Assembly: GCA_041725895.1 (NCBI GenBank) | Contig: JBGRQA010000030.1 | Coordinates: 9,097 to 73,096, forward strand | Origin: JBGRQA01 sp041725895 | GTDB taxonomy: Bacteria; Bacteroidota; Bacteroidia; Bacteroidales; Marinifilaceae | Reading direction: 5' to 3' | DNA length: 64,000 bases | Part shown: piece after piece, positions 1 to 9,266 of the stretch | Numbering within the stretch: the first letter of the stretch is position 1 | Layout of the letters: each line of letters starts with the position of its first letter | Program-made: the position numbers and the translations under genes | Notes under the pieces: generated by a model | Seen by the model: the letters and a program-made list of their open reading frames with translations, nothing else | The model's database searches: none | What the model was told of the DNA's origin: nothing

Positions 1-3000
1 AGCAAATACAGAAACTTCTCAGCAACGTAAGAATGAGGCATTGAAGCGTCTTCAGGTTGTTGAAGCTTTCCGTGAGTCGCAAGGCATCAATCGTCCGGAG
101 TGGATGATCGTGAAAGTGGTTCCTGTAATTCCACCTGAATTGCGTCCTTTGGTACCATTGGATGGTGGTCGTTTTGCTACTTCCGACCTGAACGACTTGT
201 ATCGTCGGGTAATCATTCGTAACAACCGTTTGAAGCGATTGATCGAAATCAAAGCCCCTGAGGTAATCCTGCGTAACGAGAAACGTATGCTTCAGGAAGC
301 GGTTGATTCACTATTTGATAATTCACGTAAATCCAATGCGGTTAAGACCGAAAACAACCGTCCATTGAAATCTCTTTCCGACTCGTTGAAAGGGAAGCAA
401 GGTCGTTTCCGTCAGAACTTGTTGGGTAAGCGTGTTGACTATTCTGCTCGTTCGGTAATTGTTGTAGGACCCGACTTGCAGATGCACGAATGTGGTTTGC
501 CAAAAGATATGGCAGCCGAGCTGTACAAGCCATTCGTGATTCGTAAGCTGATTGAGCGTGGAATTGTTAAGACCGTAAAATCTGCGAAGAAGATTGTTGA
601 CCGTAAAGATCCTGTAGTTTGGGATATTCTGGAGAATGTATTGAAAGGGCATCCGGTGATGTTGAACCGTGCTCCTACCCTGCACCGTTTGGGTATCCAA
701 TCCTTCCAGCCTAAATTGATTGAAGGAAAAGCGATTCGTCTTCACCCGCTGGCTTGTACCGGTTTTAATGCGGACTTTGACGGTGACCAGATGGCGGTTC
801 ACTTGCCACTTGGAAACACCGCAATTTTGGAAGCGCAGATGCTGATGTTGTGTTCTCACAATATTTTGAATCCAGCTAACGGTGCACCAATTACCGTTCC
901 TTCTCAGGATATGGTATTGGGACTTTACTATATTACAAAAGCTCGTAAAGGTTCAAAGGGAGAAGGTTTAACCTTCTATTCACCCGAAGAGGTAATGATC
1001 GCATTCAACGAGAAAGCTGTTTCGATGCATGCCCAAATTAAGGTGAAAGTAATGGATTTGGATGAGAACGATAACCTGGTGGAGAAGATTATCGAAACCA
1101 CTGTTGGTCGTATCATTCTGAATCAGTTTACACCTAAGAAAGCTGGTTTTATCAATCAGTTAATTACCAAGAAGGCACTTAGGGATATTATCGGTTACGT
1201 GTTTAAGAAATGTGGTGTTGATGTAACCGCCAAGTTCCTTGATGATATTAAAGACTTGGGTTACCGTAAGGCATTCGAAGGTGGTCTTTCCTTTAACCTG
1301 GATGATGTGATCATTCCTGCAGAAAAGGAAACTCTTGTTGCCGAAGGGTATGCTCAGGTAGAAGAGGTGTTGAACAACTATAACATGGGTTTCATCACCA
1401 ACAACGAGCGTTACAACCAGATTATCGATATCTGGACGCATGTTAACGCCAACCTGACCCAAACCTTGATGAATCAGTTGATTTCTGACAACCAGGGTTT
1501 CAACTCTGTTTACATGATGTTGGATTCCGGAGCTCGTGGATCGCGAGAGCAGATTCGTCAGCTGGGTGGTATGCGTGGTCTGATGGCTAAGCCTCAGAAA
1601 TCGGGTGCTACTGGTGGTCAGATTATTGAAAACCCGATTCTTTCGAACTTTAAGGAAGGTCTTTCGGTACTGGAGTACTTTATTTCTACTCACGGTGCTC
1701 GTAAGGGTCTTGCGGATACCGCTTTGAAAACTGCGGATGCGGGTTATCTTACCCGTCGTTTGGTGGATGTGGCACAGGACGTTATTGTTAACGAGCCTGA
1801 TTGTGGAACCCTTCGTGGTTTGGCTGCTACAGCTATCAAGAATCAGGAAGAAGTGGTTGCATCACTTTACGAAAGAATTTTGGGTAGAACCACAGTTCAT
1901 GATGTATTCCATCCTTTGACCGGAGAATTGATTATTGCTGCGGGAGAAGAGATTACTGAGGAAATTGCTCAGTTAATCGAAGAATCTCCAATTGAGCGCG
2001 TTGAAATTCGTTCGGTATTGACCTGTGAATCCAAACAAGGTGTTTGTGCCAAGTGTTACGGTCGTAACCTTGCTACCGGTAAACTGGTTCAGAAAGGTGA
2101 AGCCATCGGTGTTATTGCAGCACAGTCCATTGGTGAGCCGGGTACTCAGTTGACACTGCGAACCTTCCACGTAGGGGGTACCGCGGGTAACGTTTCGGCT
2201 GAAAACTCTGTGGTTTCCAAGTACGATGGTTACGCAGAATTTGAAGAACTGAGAACCGTAGAACATACACCTGAAGAAGGAGATAAGCACGATGTGGTAA
2301 TTGGTCGTTTGGCTGAATTGCGTATCATCGACAAGAATACCAATATTGTATTAACAACTCACACCATTTCTTACGGTTCTAAACTGTATATTAAGGATGG
2401 TCAGGATGTTAAGAAAGGCGATCTGATTTGTGAATGGGATCCATACAATGCCTCAATTATTACTGAATTTGCAGGTAAGGTTTCGTTCGACAATTTGATT
2501 GCAGGTGTAACCTTTACCGAGGAGGCTGATGAAGCAACCGGTTTTGCTGAGAAAGTTGTTACAGAGAGTAAGGATAAAACCAAGAACCCGGGCATTAAGA
2601 TCCTGAGTGCTGATGGTGAAGTTCTTAAATCGTACAACTTGCCTGTAGGAGCTCACATCTCTGTAAATGACGGAGAAATGGTTGCTACTGGTCAGTCACT
2701 GGTTAAGATTCCTAGAGCTGTTGGTAAAGCGGGTGATATTACCGGGGGTCTTCCTCGTGTTACCGAGTTGTTCGAGGCTCGTAACCCATCCAACCCAGCA
2801 GTGGTATCTGAAATCGACGGTGAAATCTCATTCGGTAAGATCAAGCGTGGTAACCGTGAGATTGTAGTGACTTCTAAAACCGAACAAGTGAAGAAATATC
2901 TTGTACCTCTGTCTAAGCAGATCCTGGTTCAGGAGAGCGATTACGTTCGTGCAGGTACTCCACTTTCGGATGGTGCAACTACTCCAGCTGACATTTTGGC

Positions 3001-3625
3001 CATTAAAGGGCCTACAAAAGTTCAGGAGTACATTGTAAACGAAGTACAGGATGTATACCGTATGCAGGGTGTGAAGATTAACGATAAGCACTTTGAGATT
3101 ATCGTTCGTCAGATGATGCGTAAGGTAATCATTGCCGATCCGGGTGATACCAAGTTCCTGGAGAAGCAAATTGCTGACAAGCAGGAGTTCATGCGTGAAA
3201 ACGATGAAATCTTTGGAATGAAAGTAGTTGTGGATGCAGGAGACTCAGAAGAGTTGAAAGCAGGACAGATTATCTCTTCGCGTAAATTAAGAGACGTAAA
3301 CTCGGTATTGAAGCGTAAGGATATGAAACTTGTTGAAGCACGTGACGCTGTTGCGGCTACTTCTACTCAGATTCTGCAGGGAATTACCCGTGCTGCACTG
3401 CAAACTAAGAGCTTTATTTCAGCTGCTTCCTTCCAGGAAACAACTAAAGTTCTGAACGAGGCTGCTATTAATGGTAAGATTGATAAACTGGAAGGTTTGA
3501 AAGAGAATGTGATCTGTGGTCACTTGATTCCAGCCGGTACAGGTTTGAGAGACTACCAGGGTATTGTAGTTGGTTCAAAAGCAGAGTACGATAAGTTGAT
3601 TGAGACTCGTCAAAATGTTGACTAA
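1..3625 (+). CDS. rpoC: DNA-directed RNA polymerase subunit beta' (5'-truncated by window start)
   Basis: Largest catalytic subunit of RNA polymerase. The reading frame is open from base 2, so the gene begins upstream of the window and the ATG-like starts inside are internal. The absolutely conserved Mg-binding motif NADFDGDQMA lies at 767-796. The C-terminal zinc-site cysteines are seen as PDCGT and CESKQGVCAKC near 1800 and 2030. The bridge helix and trigger loop region follows in the usual order and the C-terminus is complete. The N-terminal zinc finger and clamp head are outside the window. It is followed at once by an intrinsic terminator, then by a DUF3467 gene, an order that is common in Bacteroidota. 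Identification is certain. Confidence 0.98.
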   Translation, partial: ANTETSQQRKNEALKRLQVVEAFRESQGINRPEWMIVKVVPVIPPELRPLVPLDGGRFATSDLNDLYRRVIIRNNRLKRLIEIKAPEVILRNEKRMLQEAVDSLFDNSRKSNAVKTENNRPLKSLSDSLKGKQGRFRQNLLGKRVDYSARSVIVVGPDLQMHECGLPKDMAAELYKPFVIRKLIERGIVKTVKSAKKIVDRKDPVVWDILENVLKGHPVMLNRAPTLHRLGIQSFQPKLIEGKAIRLHPLACTGFNADFDGDQMAVHLPLGNTAILEAQMLMLCSHNILNPANGAPITVPSQDMVLGLYYITKARKGSKGEGLTFYSPEEVMIAFNEKAVSMHAQIKVKVMDLDENDNLVEKIIETTVGRIILNQFTPKKAGFINQLITKKALRDIIGYVFKKCGVDVTAKFLDDIKDLGYRKAFEGGLSFNLDDVIIPAEKETLVAEGYAQVEEVLNNYNMGFITNNERYNQIIDIWTHVNANLTQTLMNQLISDNQGFNSVYMMLDSGARGSREQIRQLGGMRGLMAKPQKSGATGGQIIENPILSNFKEGLSVLEYFISTHGARKGLADTALKTADAGYLTRRLVDVAQDVIVNEPDCGTLRGLAATAIKNQEEVVASLYERILGRTTVHDVFHPLTGELIIAAGEEITEEIAQLIEESPIERVEIRSVLTCESKQGVCAKCYGRNLATGKLVQKGEAIGVIAAQSIGEPGTQLTLRTFHVGGTAGNVSAENSVVSKYDGYAEFEELRTVEHTPEEGDKHDVVIGRLAELRIIDKNTNIVLTTHTISYGSKLYIKDGQDVKKGDLICEWDPYNASIITEFAGKVSFDNLIAGVTFTEEADEATGFAEKVVTESKDKTKNPGIKILSADGEVLKSYNLPVGAHISVNDGEMVATGQSLVKIPRAVGKAGDITGGLPRVTELFEARNPSNPAVVSEIDGEISFGKIKRGNREIVVTSKTEQVKKYLVPLSKQILVQESDYVRAGTPLSDGATTPADILAIKGPTKVQEYIVNEVQDVYRMQGVKINDKHFEIIVRQMMRKVIIADPGDTKFLEKQIADKQEFMRENDEIFGMKVVVDAGDSEELKAGQIISSRKLRDVNSVLKRKDMKLVEARDAVAATSTQILQGITRAALQTKSFISAASFQETTKVLNEAAINGKIDKLEGLKENVICGHLIPAGTGLRDYQGIVVGSKAEYDKLIETRQNVD

Positions 3626-3646
3626 TCAAGCACTTTTATAATATAG

Positions 3647-3679
3647 AAGAGGATAACTTTTGTTATCCTCTTTTTTTTT
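3647..3679 (+). terminator. Intrinsic terminator of rpoC
   Basis: Perfect 11-bp stem (AAGAGGATAAC, 3647-3657, with GTTATCCTCTT, 3662-3672), a 4-nt T loop, and a run of T to 3679. It begins 22 nt after the rpoC stop. Confidence 0.9.
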
Positions 3680-3769
3680 GTCGTAATTTAGGTGAGGCAC
3701 CTTGCTAAATTTTTATTTTTACAGGGACTTCATTACATTTAACTAATCATAAACCGAAAACACAATAGT

Positions 3770-4096
3770 ATGGACGATAATAAAAACAAAGGGCAGATTG
3801 ATATTGAATTGAAGGAGGAGATTGCTCAGGGAACTTACTCCAATTTAGCGGTAATTACGCATTCCAGCTCGGAGTTTGTTGTTGATTTTGTAAGAATTAT
3901 GCCCGGTGTGCCCAAGGCAGATGTAAAATCACGGGTGATTTTAACCCCCGAGCATGCCAAGCGGTTGATGCTTGCTTTGCAGGATAACATCAGGAAATTT
4001 GAAGCCGTTCACGGTCCCATTAAAAATGTGGACGAAGGCGGTCAGAACCAGGGACCGGTTATGCCTATGAACTTTGGTCCGACAGGACAAGCCTAG
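3770..4096 (+). CDS. DUF3467 domain protein
   Basis: A 108-residue soluble protein of the DUF3467 family, whose function is not known. The recognisable core is roughly residues 10-85: YSNLAVITHSSSEFVVDF, then a conserved proline-rich turn (IMPGVPKADVKSRVILTPEHAKRL) and an amphipathic helix ending ALQDNIRKFEAVHG. The C-terminal 20 residues are Gly/Gln/Pro-rich and probably disordered. It sits 145 bp after rpoC but behind a terminator, so it probably has its own promoter in 3680-3769; I see no full consensus there. Conserved linkage with rpoBC suggests a housekeeping role, which is inference. Confidence 0.85.
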   Translation: MDDNKNKGQIDIELKEEIAQGTYSNLAVITHSSSEFVVDFVRIMPGVPKADVKSRVILTPEHAKRLMLALQDNIRKFEAVHGPIKNVDEGGQNQGPVMPMNFGPTGQA

Positions 4097-4122
4097 TGCT
4101 GCCCCCATTACGAGATTAAATA

Positions 4123-4158
4123 AATCCCCCTTCCGTTTGCCCGGAAGGGGGATTCTTT
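4123..4158 (+). terminator. Intrinsic terminator after DUF3467 gene
   Basis: Thirteen-base-pair perfect stem AATCCCCCTTCCG (4123-4135) with CGGAAGGGGGATT (4142-4154), 6-nt loop, followed by CTTTCT. Confidence 0.85.
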
Positions 4159-4331
4159 CTAAATGAGTTTGACCCGCTTAAGGATATTCCTTAAATTTAA
4201 GCTACAACACTTTCAATCCTGTATTTGCCTGATTGCCGCGGTTCTTAGGCCTGATGCAGGGATTCGTTCTTTGACAGTAAGGGGTTAACTTTCTTTGTCA
4301 ACTGCTTTTTCCTTTACCTGCGATCATTTTG

Positions 4332-4546
4332 GTGGGAGGCCGCCACTCGACCGCGTGGGAGATTGCCACGCGACTGTGTGGGAGATCGCCACCCGACCGT
4401 GTGGGAGATTACCACCCGACCGAGGGGGGAGTGCACCCCCTTACCGAGGGGTGGGTATACCCCCTTACCGAGGGGTGGGTGTACCCCCTTACCGAGGGGT
4501 AGGTATACCCCCTTATCGAGGGGTGGGTACACCCCCTTACCGGGGA
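4332..4546. repeat. GC-rich palindromic minisatellite, 23- then 24-bp period
   Basis: Four 23-bp units beginning GTGGGAG start at 4332, 4355, 4378 and 4401. They are followed by about five 24-bp units of the form CCCCCTTACCGAGGGGTGGG around a self-complementary core (GTGCAC, GTATAC, GTGTAC, GTATAC, GTACAC). Each unit can fold on itself. Both strands stay open in several frames only because of the repeat, so the overlapping ORFs (4295-4579 plus, 4314-4589 minus) are not credible genes. The array lies between the DUF3467 terminator and the 3' end of the convergent cstA gene. The flanks (4159-4331 and 4547-4631) show nothing else I can support. Confidence 0.9.
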
Positions 4547-4631
4547 GACGACGACTCCCATACAGTAATGCGAACCTGATTTCAATCAAGCTACGACTAC
4601 TGCCTTGCTTGTGTAAAAGCTACGTAGCTTT

Positions 4632-6089
4632 CTAAGCTAGTTCTACCGCCAGCTTTTTTCGTCTTCGGTTGGCCGTTATCTGGAACCAGATAAAAGCCAG
4701 GATTGCGATCAGAACCCCTAAGGGGTAGCCAATTTCTGTTGTAATGGCCAGGCCACCGTTTTTAAGAGGTGCTACCAGCAAGTAGGTAAAGCAGATGGCT
4801 GTCATAAACAGTGCGGGAATGCTTAGTAGCAGATGATTTCTTCCTTTCTGTGCCAGGTACATGGCTGCCGTCCAAAGTACAATCATCGACAGAATTTGGT
4901 TGGAAAGGCCCAGGTACTTCCATATAGTTGAGAAATCCAGCTGCGAAAGTACAAAGCCCACTGCAAACAGGGGAATACTAACCAGTAAACGACTCCTGAT
5001 GCTTCCCTGTTTGTAGCCGAACATATCGGCCAAAGTCAGTCGGGCACTGCGAAAGGCTGTATCGCCCGTGGTGATGGGACAGGCAATTACCCCTATTACC
5101 GCGAATATGGCTCCTACTTTACCCAGCCAGGTGTTGCAGATTTCATTCACCACCCAGGCAGGGTTGTGTCCCTGTGCGATAGTGGCATTCAAATCGCTGG
5201 CAGTTCCAAAGTAGTTCATTGCAGCAGTAGCCCAGATAATGGCTACAATTCCTTCGGCAATCATGGCTCCGTAAAATACGGGGCGGCCATACCGTTCCTT
5301 TCTCATACACCGTGCCATCATGGGTGCCTGGGTTGAGTGAAAGCCTGAGATTGCCCCGCATGAGATTACAATAAACATCATGGGATACAGAATGTTTTGC
5401 ATCGGGTTTACGTGCATGTTGTGCAGGTCTGCTGTGCCAATCTCACTCAGCTGCAGACTCCCGTTGAATCCCTTAAAAATAAGAACTCCGGCAATACTTA
5501 CTGCCATAACCAGCAAAGCAGCACCGAATATAGGGTAGATTTTTCCAATGATTTTGTTGATGGGAAGGAGGGTAGCCACCAGGTAGTAGGCAAATATCGC
5601 GTAAAGCCATATTGTGAAGCCTCCGCCCGTTAGGTCTTTCAGCAAACCGGCGGGACCGGTAACAAAGGCCACTCCAACAAAGATGAGAAGCAGAACCGAG
5701 AAGATACGGAGAAAGTTTTGAAAGCCGGGTCCCAGGTATTTCCCTACCATCTCGGGCAGACTGGCACCGTCGTTTCGGATGGAGAGCATCCCGGAGAAGT
5801 AATCGTGCACCGATCCCATGAAGATACAGCCCAGCACAATCCAAATGTAGGCAACAGGACCGTACATGGCACCTAAAATGGCACCGAAAATAGGCCCCAA
5901 ACCTGCAATGTTCAGAAATTCGATCATGAACATTTTCCAAACCGGCATGGGGATGTAGTCAACCCCATCCTCCAACCGAACGGCAGGGGTTTCAATTCTA
6001 TCGTCTGCACCAAAAAAGCGCTCAATAAATTTACCATAGAAAATATAGCCCAAAATCAGGGCTGCGATGGCAACAGTAAAAGTAATCAT
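4632..6089 (-). CDS. cstA: CstA-family carbon starvation / peptide or pyruvate transporter
   Basis: Inner-membrane protein of 485 residues with many hydrophobic segments. CstA-family signatures include IEFLNIAGLGPIFGAILGA and GSVHDYFSGMLSIRNDGAS near the N-terminus and GAISGFHSTQAPMMARC centrally. Family members import peptides or pyruvate; which applies here cannot be told. It is much shorter than E. coli CstA (about 700 residues) but the compact form is common in this phylum. I chose the ATG at 6089 (MITFTVAIAALILGY) because an open extension to 6197 adds 36 residues that run into the inverted repeat of the next gene and match nothing. It is transcribed toward the minisatellite and no clear terminator was found. 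Confidence 0.88.
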   Translation of the reverse strand: MITFTVAIAALILGYIFYGKFIERFFGADDRIETPAVRLEDGVDYIPMPVWKMFMIEFLNIAGLGPIFGAILGAMYGPVAYIWIVLGCIFMGSVHDYFSGMLSIRNDGASLPEMVGKYLGPGFQNFLRIFSVLLLIFVGVAFVTGPAGLLKDLTGGGFTIWLYAIFAYYLVATLLPINKIIGKIYPIFGAALLVMAVSIAGVLIFKGFNGSLQLSEIGTADLHNMHVNPMQNILYPMMFIVISCGAISGFHSTQAPMMARCMRKERYGRPVFYGAMIAEGIVAIIWATAAMNYFGTASDLNATIAQGHNPAWVVNEICNTWLGKVGAIFAVIGVIACPITTGDTAFRSARLTLADMFGYKQGSIRSRLLVSIPLFAVGFVLSQLDFSTIWKYLGLSNQILSMIVLWTAAMYLAQKGRNHLLLSIPALFMTAICFTYLLVAPLKNGGLAITTEIGYPLGVLIAILAFIWFQITANRRRKKLAVELA

Positions 6090-6157
6090 GTAATTAGAAG
6101 CTTTGTTTAGAAAAGCTAAATTAGTGAAAAATGGCTGCCGATGTTCTCCAAACCTCA

Positions 6158-6204
6158 AAAATGGAACGCAGATGACGCTGATAAAATAGATCACCACAGA
6201 TAAT
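6158..6204 (+). repeat. Left imperfect inverted repeat of the GxxExxY cassette
   Basis: Contains ATGGAACGCAGATGACGC followed by TGATAAAATAGATCACCACAG. Read on the opposite strand, 6722-6771 gives a closely similar sequence (ATGGCACACAGATGACAC, then TGATAAAACTGATTTTCACAG). The word GAT recurs about every 9-10 bp. It lies between the start of cstA and the stop of the GxxExxY gene. Confidence 0.75.
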
Positions 6205-6216
6205 GAAACAGTGATT

Positions 6217-6633
6217 TTATTTAATTTGAGGAGACTTGTAGTTAAGACTATATCGTTTTAGCTCATTGGAGTAGACCTTTCTTTTGAATTGAGGCTTAGG
6301 GCCAAAATTTAATAGCAGTCCTACTTCAATTTTCGTGGCTTTTAAGTAGTTTATTAATTGATTTTCATGCTCCGGGCATAATTCCTTCACTGCTTTTAGT
6401 TCAAGAATAACCATATTGTTGACGATTATATCTGCATAGTATTCACCAACCAATTGATTTTTATAGAGAACCTTAACAGGCTTTTGTTTTTCACATAGGA
6501 ATCCCATGGATTTAAGTTCTAAGAGTAGGGCATTTTCATAAACCTTTTCAAGAAAACCGTATCCTAAATTATTATATACGGTATAAAAGGCTTGAATTAT
6601 TCTTTGGGTAAGAGTTTTGTGCTTGAATTCCAT
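6217..6633 (-). CDS. GxxExxY family protein (PD-(D/E)XK nuclease-like)
   Basis: A 138-residue protein of the GxxExxY family. The name-giving motif is seen as GFLEKVYE near residues 27-34. A nuclease-like core follows: YYADIIVNNMVILELKA gives the D...ExK pattern, and NYLKATKIEVGLLLNFG is the typical end of the fold. The family is predicted to be of the PD-(D/E)XK nuclease type, but no activity is established to my knowledge. It is AT-rich relative to its neighbours and lies between two copies of an imperfect inverted repeat (6158-6204 and 6722-6771), so gene plus repeats may move or be lost as one cassette of about 614 bp. No operon partner. Confidence 0.85.
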   Translation of the reverse strand: MEFKHKTLTQRIIQAFYTVYNNLGYGFLEKVYENALLLELKSMGFLCEKQKPVKVLYKNQLVGEYYADIIVNNMVILELKAVKELCPEHENQLINYLKATKIEVGLLLNFGPKPQFKRKVYSNELKRYSLNYKSPQIK

Positions 6634-6721
6634 GATAGTATTTTTGTTTAAGTAGTAGTAATTTACAAAATTGAACAGGATTTAGGGCTTTACTAACTGA
6701 TGGAATTTATAAGATCGCAAT

Positions 6722-6771
6722 GAATTAATCTGTGAAAATCAGTTTTATCAGTGTCATCTGTGTGCCATTTT
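6722..6771 (-). repeat. Right imperfect inverted repeat of the GxxExxY cassette
   Basis: Reverse complement aligns with 6158-6204 over about 45 bp with few mismatches and one 1-bp gap. The rest of the 6634-6984 gap is AT-rich and shows no gene I can support. Confidence 0.75.
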
Positions 6772-6984
6772 GATTCTTGTAAAGAATAGGAGGGGGTGGA
6801 TTAATGAAGTTCTTATTCAGGTTTCGAAAGCATAAAATGAATTGAAATAGCCCCCCATCCTTTTTTCCACCCAGTACTCATTTCTCCATTGCTCTTCCAA
6901 TATTCGATAAGCCAGTGTTTCTAAAGGTTTTAATTATGCTCACTAATTCAACAGGCAACTATGTTCTTGAACCTGCTATATAGA

Positions 6985-7015
6985 TTTGTTTTAATTACTC
7001 TTATCTTTATATTTG
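6985..7015 (+). promoter_or_regulatory. Consensus Bacteroidota promoter for etfBA-acd
   Basis: TTTG at 6985-6988, exactly 19 bp, then TATATTTG at 7008-7015: a perfect match to the -33 TTTG / -7 TANNTTTG consensus of the main sigma factor in this phylum. The implied start near 7022 leaves a leader of about 200 nt before etfB. Confidence 0.75.
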
Positions 7016-7220
7016 CTTTGCTTCAGAAAAGTGATTTTGTGCTGAAGCGGGAGGTTTTCGAAAGTGTTTTGCAAACCTGAATTACGATGGAATACCCACC
7101 AGAATAAAAGTAACCGGAATATCCGGTAAACTTCCCAAAGACAGGAGATAAGATGGGGCGGGGAAGTGGCTGGATAAACCCGATGAATTGGATATATTAC
7201 GGATGTAAAAATAAATAGCA

Positions 7221-8096
7221 ATGAAAGGATTAAAAATTGTTGTTCTAGCCAAGCAAGTTCCTGATACCAGAAATGTTGGGAAAGATGCTATGAAAGCAGA
7301 CGGAACGGTGAACAGGGCGGCTTTGCCTGCGATCTTCAATCCTGAAGATTTGAACGCTTTGGAACAAGCATTACGTTTAAAAGATAAATACGAAGGAACT
7401 ACCATTACCCTTCTAACTATGGGACCTGGTAGAGCAGCAGAAATTATTCGCGAAGGATTGTACCGTGGTGCGGATAACGGTTTCCTATTGTCTGACCGTG
7501 CTTTTGCAGGATCGGATACATTGGCTACTTCGTATGCCTTATCTCAGGCCATCAAGAAAATGGGCGATATCGATATGATTATTGCCGGACGTCAGGCAAT
7601 TGATGGAGATACCGCTCAGGTAGGTCCTCAGGTGGCTGAAAAACTGAACTTGCCTCAGATTACTTATGCAGAGGATATTGTTTCTGCCGAAGAGGGAAAA
7701 GTAGTAGTAAAGCGTCGTTTGGAAAGAGGTGTGGAAGTTGTGGAAGGAAAGCTGCCAATGGTAGTTACCGTGAACGCTTCAGCTCCTGAGTGTCGTCCAA
7801 GAAACGCCAAATACGTAATGAAATACAAGCACGCTCGTGCAGTATCGGAAATGCAAAATGCAGACGAGGATTACATCCTGTTGCATCAGCAGCGTCCTTA
7901 CCTGAACATTGGTGAGTGGAGTGTGAACGACATCGAAACCAACAAGGATGAGTTGGGATTGAGTGGGTCTCCTACAAAGGTAAAAGCCATTGAAAATGTG
8001 GTTTTCCAGGCTAAGGAAGCCAAGGTGTTGACCACCAGCGATGCTGATATGGATGAATTAATGAAGGAACTGATTGCCAACCATACCATTGGTTAA
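7221..8096 (+). CDS. etfB: Electron transfer flavoprotein, beta subunit
   Basis: A 291-residue ETF beta subunit, which with EtfA carries electrons from acyl-CoA dehydrogenases on FAD. The start MKGLKIVVLAKQVPDT, the NPEDLNALEQALRLK segment and the nucleotide-binding AIDGDTAQVGPQVAEKL motif (about residues 124-140) identify the family. KQVPDT near the N-terminus resembles the bifurcating subgroup of ETFs, so coupling to NADH and ferredoxin is possible, but I cannot decide this from sequence alone. First gene of etfB-etfA-acyl-CoA dehydrogenase, with a 48-bp gap to etfA. Confidence 0.95.
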   Translation: MKGLKIVVLAKQVPDTRNVGKDAMKADGTVNRAALPAIFNPEDLNALEQALRLKDKYEGTTITLLTMGPGRAAEIIREGLYRGADNGFLLSDRAFAGSDTLATSYALSQAIKKMGDIDMIIAGRQAIDGDTAQVGPQVAEKLNLPQITYAEDIVSAEEGKVVVKRRLERGVEVVEGKLPMVVTVNASAPECRPRNAKYVMKYKHARAVSEMQNADEDYILLHQQRPYLNIGEWSVNDIETNKDELGLSGSPTKVKAIENVVFQAKEAKVLTTSDADMDELMKELIANHTIG

Positions 8097-8144
8097 CAGA
8101 TTTCGAATGACGATTCATTTTGTAGAATTTAAAATTTTGAAACA

Positions 8145-9164
8145 GTGAACAACGTATTTGTATATTGCGAAATTGAAGATGGTAAAGTTGCTGACGTAAG
8201 TTTGGAACTTTTAACCAAAGGTAGAAAGTTGGCCGACGACCTGAAATGTCAGCTGGAAGCCGTTGTCATTGGTGCTGATCTGAACGGCATCGAAAAGCAA
8301 ATCTATCCTTATGGAGTAGATACTGTATGGGTTGCTGATGATGCACGTTTGTATCCTTTCACCACCCTTCCTCATACCTCTATTATTGTGAAACTATTCC
8401 AGGAGCAAAAGCCTCAGATTGCTTTGATGGGTGCTACCAGCATCGGTCGTGATTTGGGACCTCGTGTTTCTTCAGCCTTGCATTCAGGTTTGACTGCAGA
8501 CTGTACCAGCCTGGTAATTGGGGATCACGAAGACAAGAAGGCCGGTAAAAAGTACGACGAGTTGTTGTACCAGATTCGTCCTGCATTTGGTGGTAACATT
8601 GTTGCTACTATTATCAACCCTGACTGTCGTCCACAGATGGCTACCGTTCGCGAAGGGGTGATGAAGAAAGAAATTAAGGCGGTTGACTACCAGGGTAAGT
8701 TGGAAGTTCTTGACGTAGAAAAGTACGTGAAGGAAGAAGACTTCGTGGTAAAAGTGATTGAGCGTCACATGGAGAAATCCAAAGTGAACATCAAGAATGC
8801 CGGTATTATCGTTGCTGGTGGATATGGTGTCGGTTCAAAAGAGAACTTCGATATGCTGTATGAATTGGCTGATGTTTTGGGTGCAGAAGTAGGTGCTTCC
8901 CGTGCAGCTGTTGATGCAGGTTATGCAGAGCACGAGCGTCAGATTGGTCAAACCGGTGTAACTGTTCGCCCTAAGCTGTACATTGCTTGTGGTATCTCAG
9001 GTCAGATTCAGCATACTGCAGGTATGGAAGAGTCTGCTATGGTAATCGCCATTAATACCGACGAGAATGCTCCAATTAACAATTTTGCGGATTACGTAAT
9101 TACCGGAGATATTGCCGAGGTGGTACCTAAGATGATCAAATACTATAAAGAAAACACCAAGTAA
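8145..9164 (+). CDS. etfA: Electron transfer flavoprotein, alpha subunit
   Basis: A 339-residue ETF alpha subunit. The N-terminal half is the Rossmann-like ETF domain. The C-terminal FAD-binding domain is clear: IIVAGGYGVGS, then EVGASRAAVDAGY and the family signature RPKLYIACGISGQIQHTAGM (about residues 273-292). The start is GTG at 8145 (NNVFVYCEIEDGKVADVSLELL), 48 bp after etfB; no ATG lies near. It pairs with the upstream EtfB and most probably with the acyl-CoA dehydrogenase that follows 102 bp downstream. Confidence 0.95.
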   Translation: MNNVFVYCEIEDGKVADVSLELLTKGRKLADDLKCQLEAVVIGADLNGIEKQIYPYGVDTVWVADDARLYPFTTLPHTSIIVKLFQEQKPQIALMGATSIGRDLGPRVSSALHSGLTADCTSLVIGDHEDKKAGKKYDELLYQIRPAFGGNIVATIINPDCRPQMATVREGVMKKEIKAVDYQGKLEVLDVEKYVKEEDFVVKVIERHMEKSKVNIKNAGIIVAGGYGVGSKENFDMLYELADVLGAEVGASRAAVDAGYAEHERQIGQTGVTVRPKLYIACGISGQIQHTAGMEESAMVIAINTDENAPINNFADYVITGDIAEVVPKMIKYYKENTK

Positions 9165-9266
9165 GAGTAGGCTGTAAAGGGTTTCGAAGAGCTTTGGTGT
9201 TACAAATTGATCCGATATTCGAAACTTTGGTTTACTACGATTAACTAATTCAATAAATCGAAAGAA

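Noticed and set aside
4295..4635. Repeat-coded ORFs on both strands in the minisatellite (PPYRGVG-type repeats)
   Set aside because: Three overlapping ORFs on two strands are open only because the 24-bp unit lacks stops; none has a start context or a fold.
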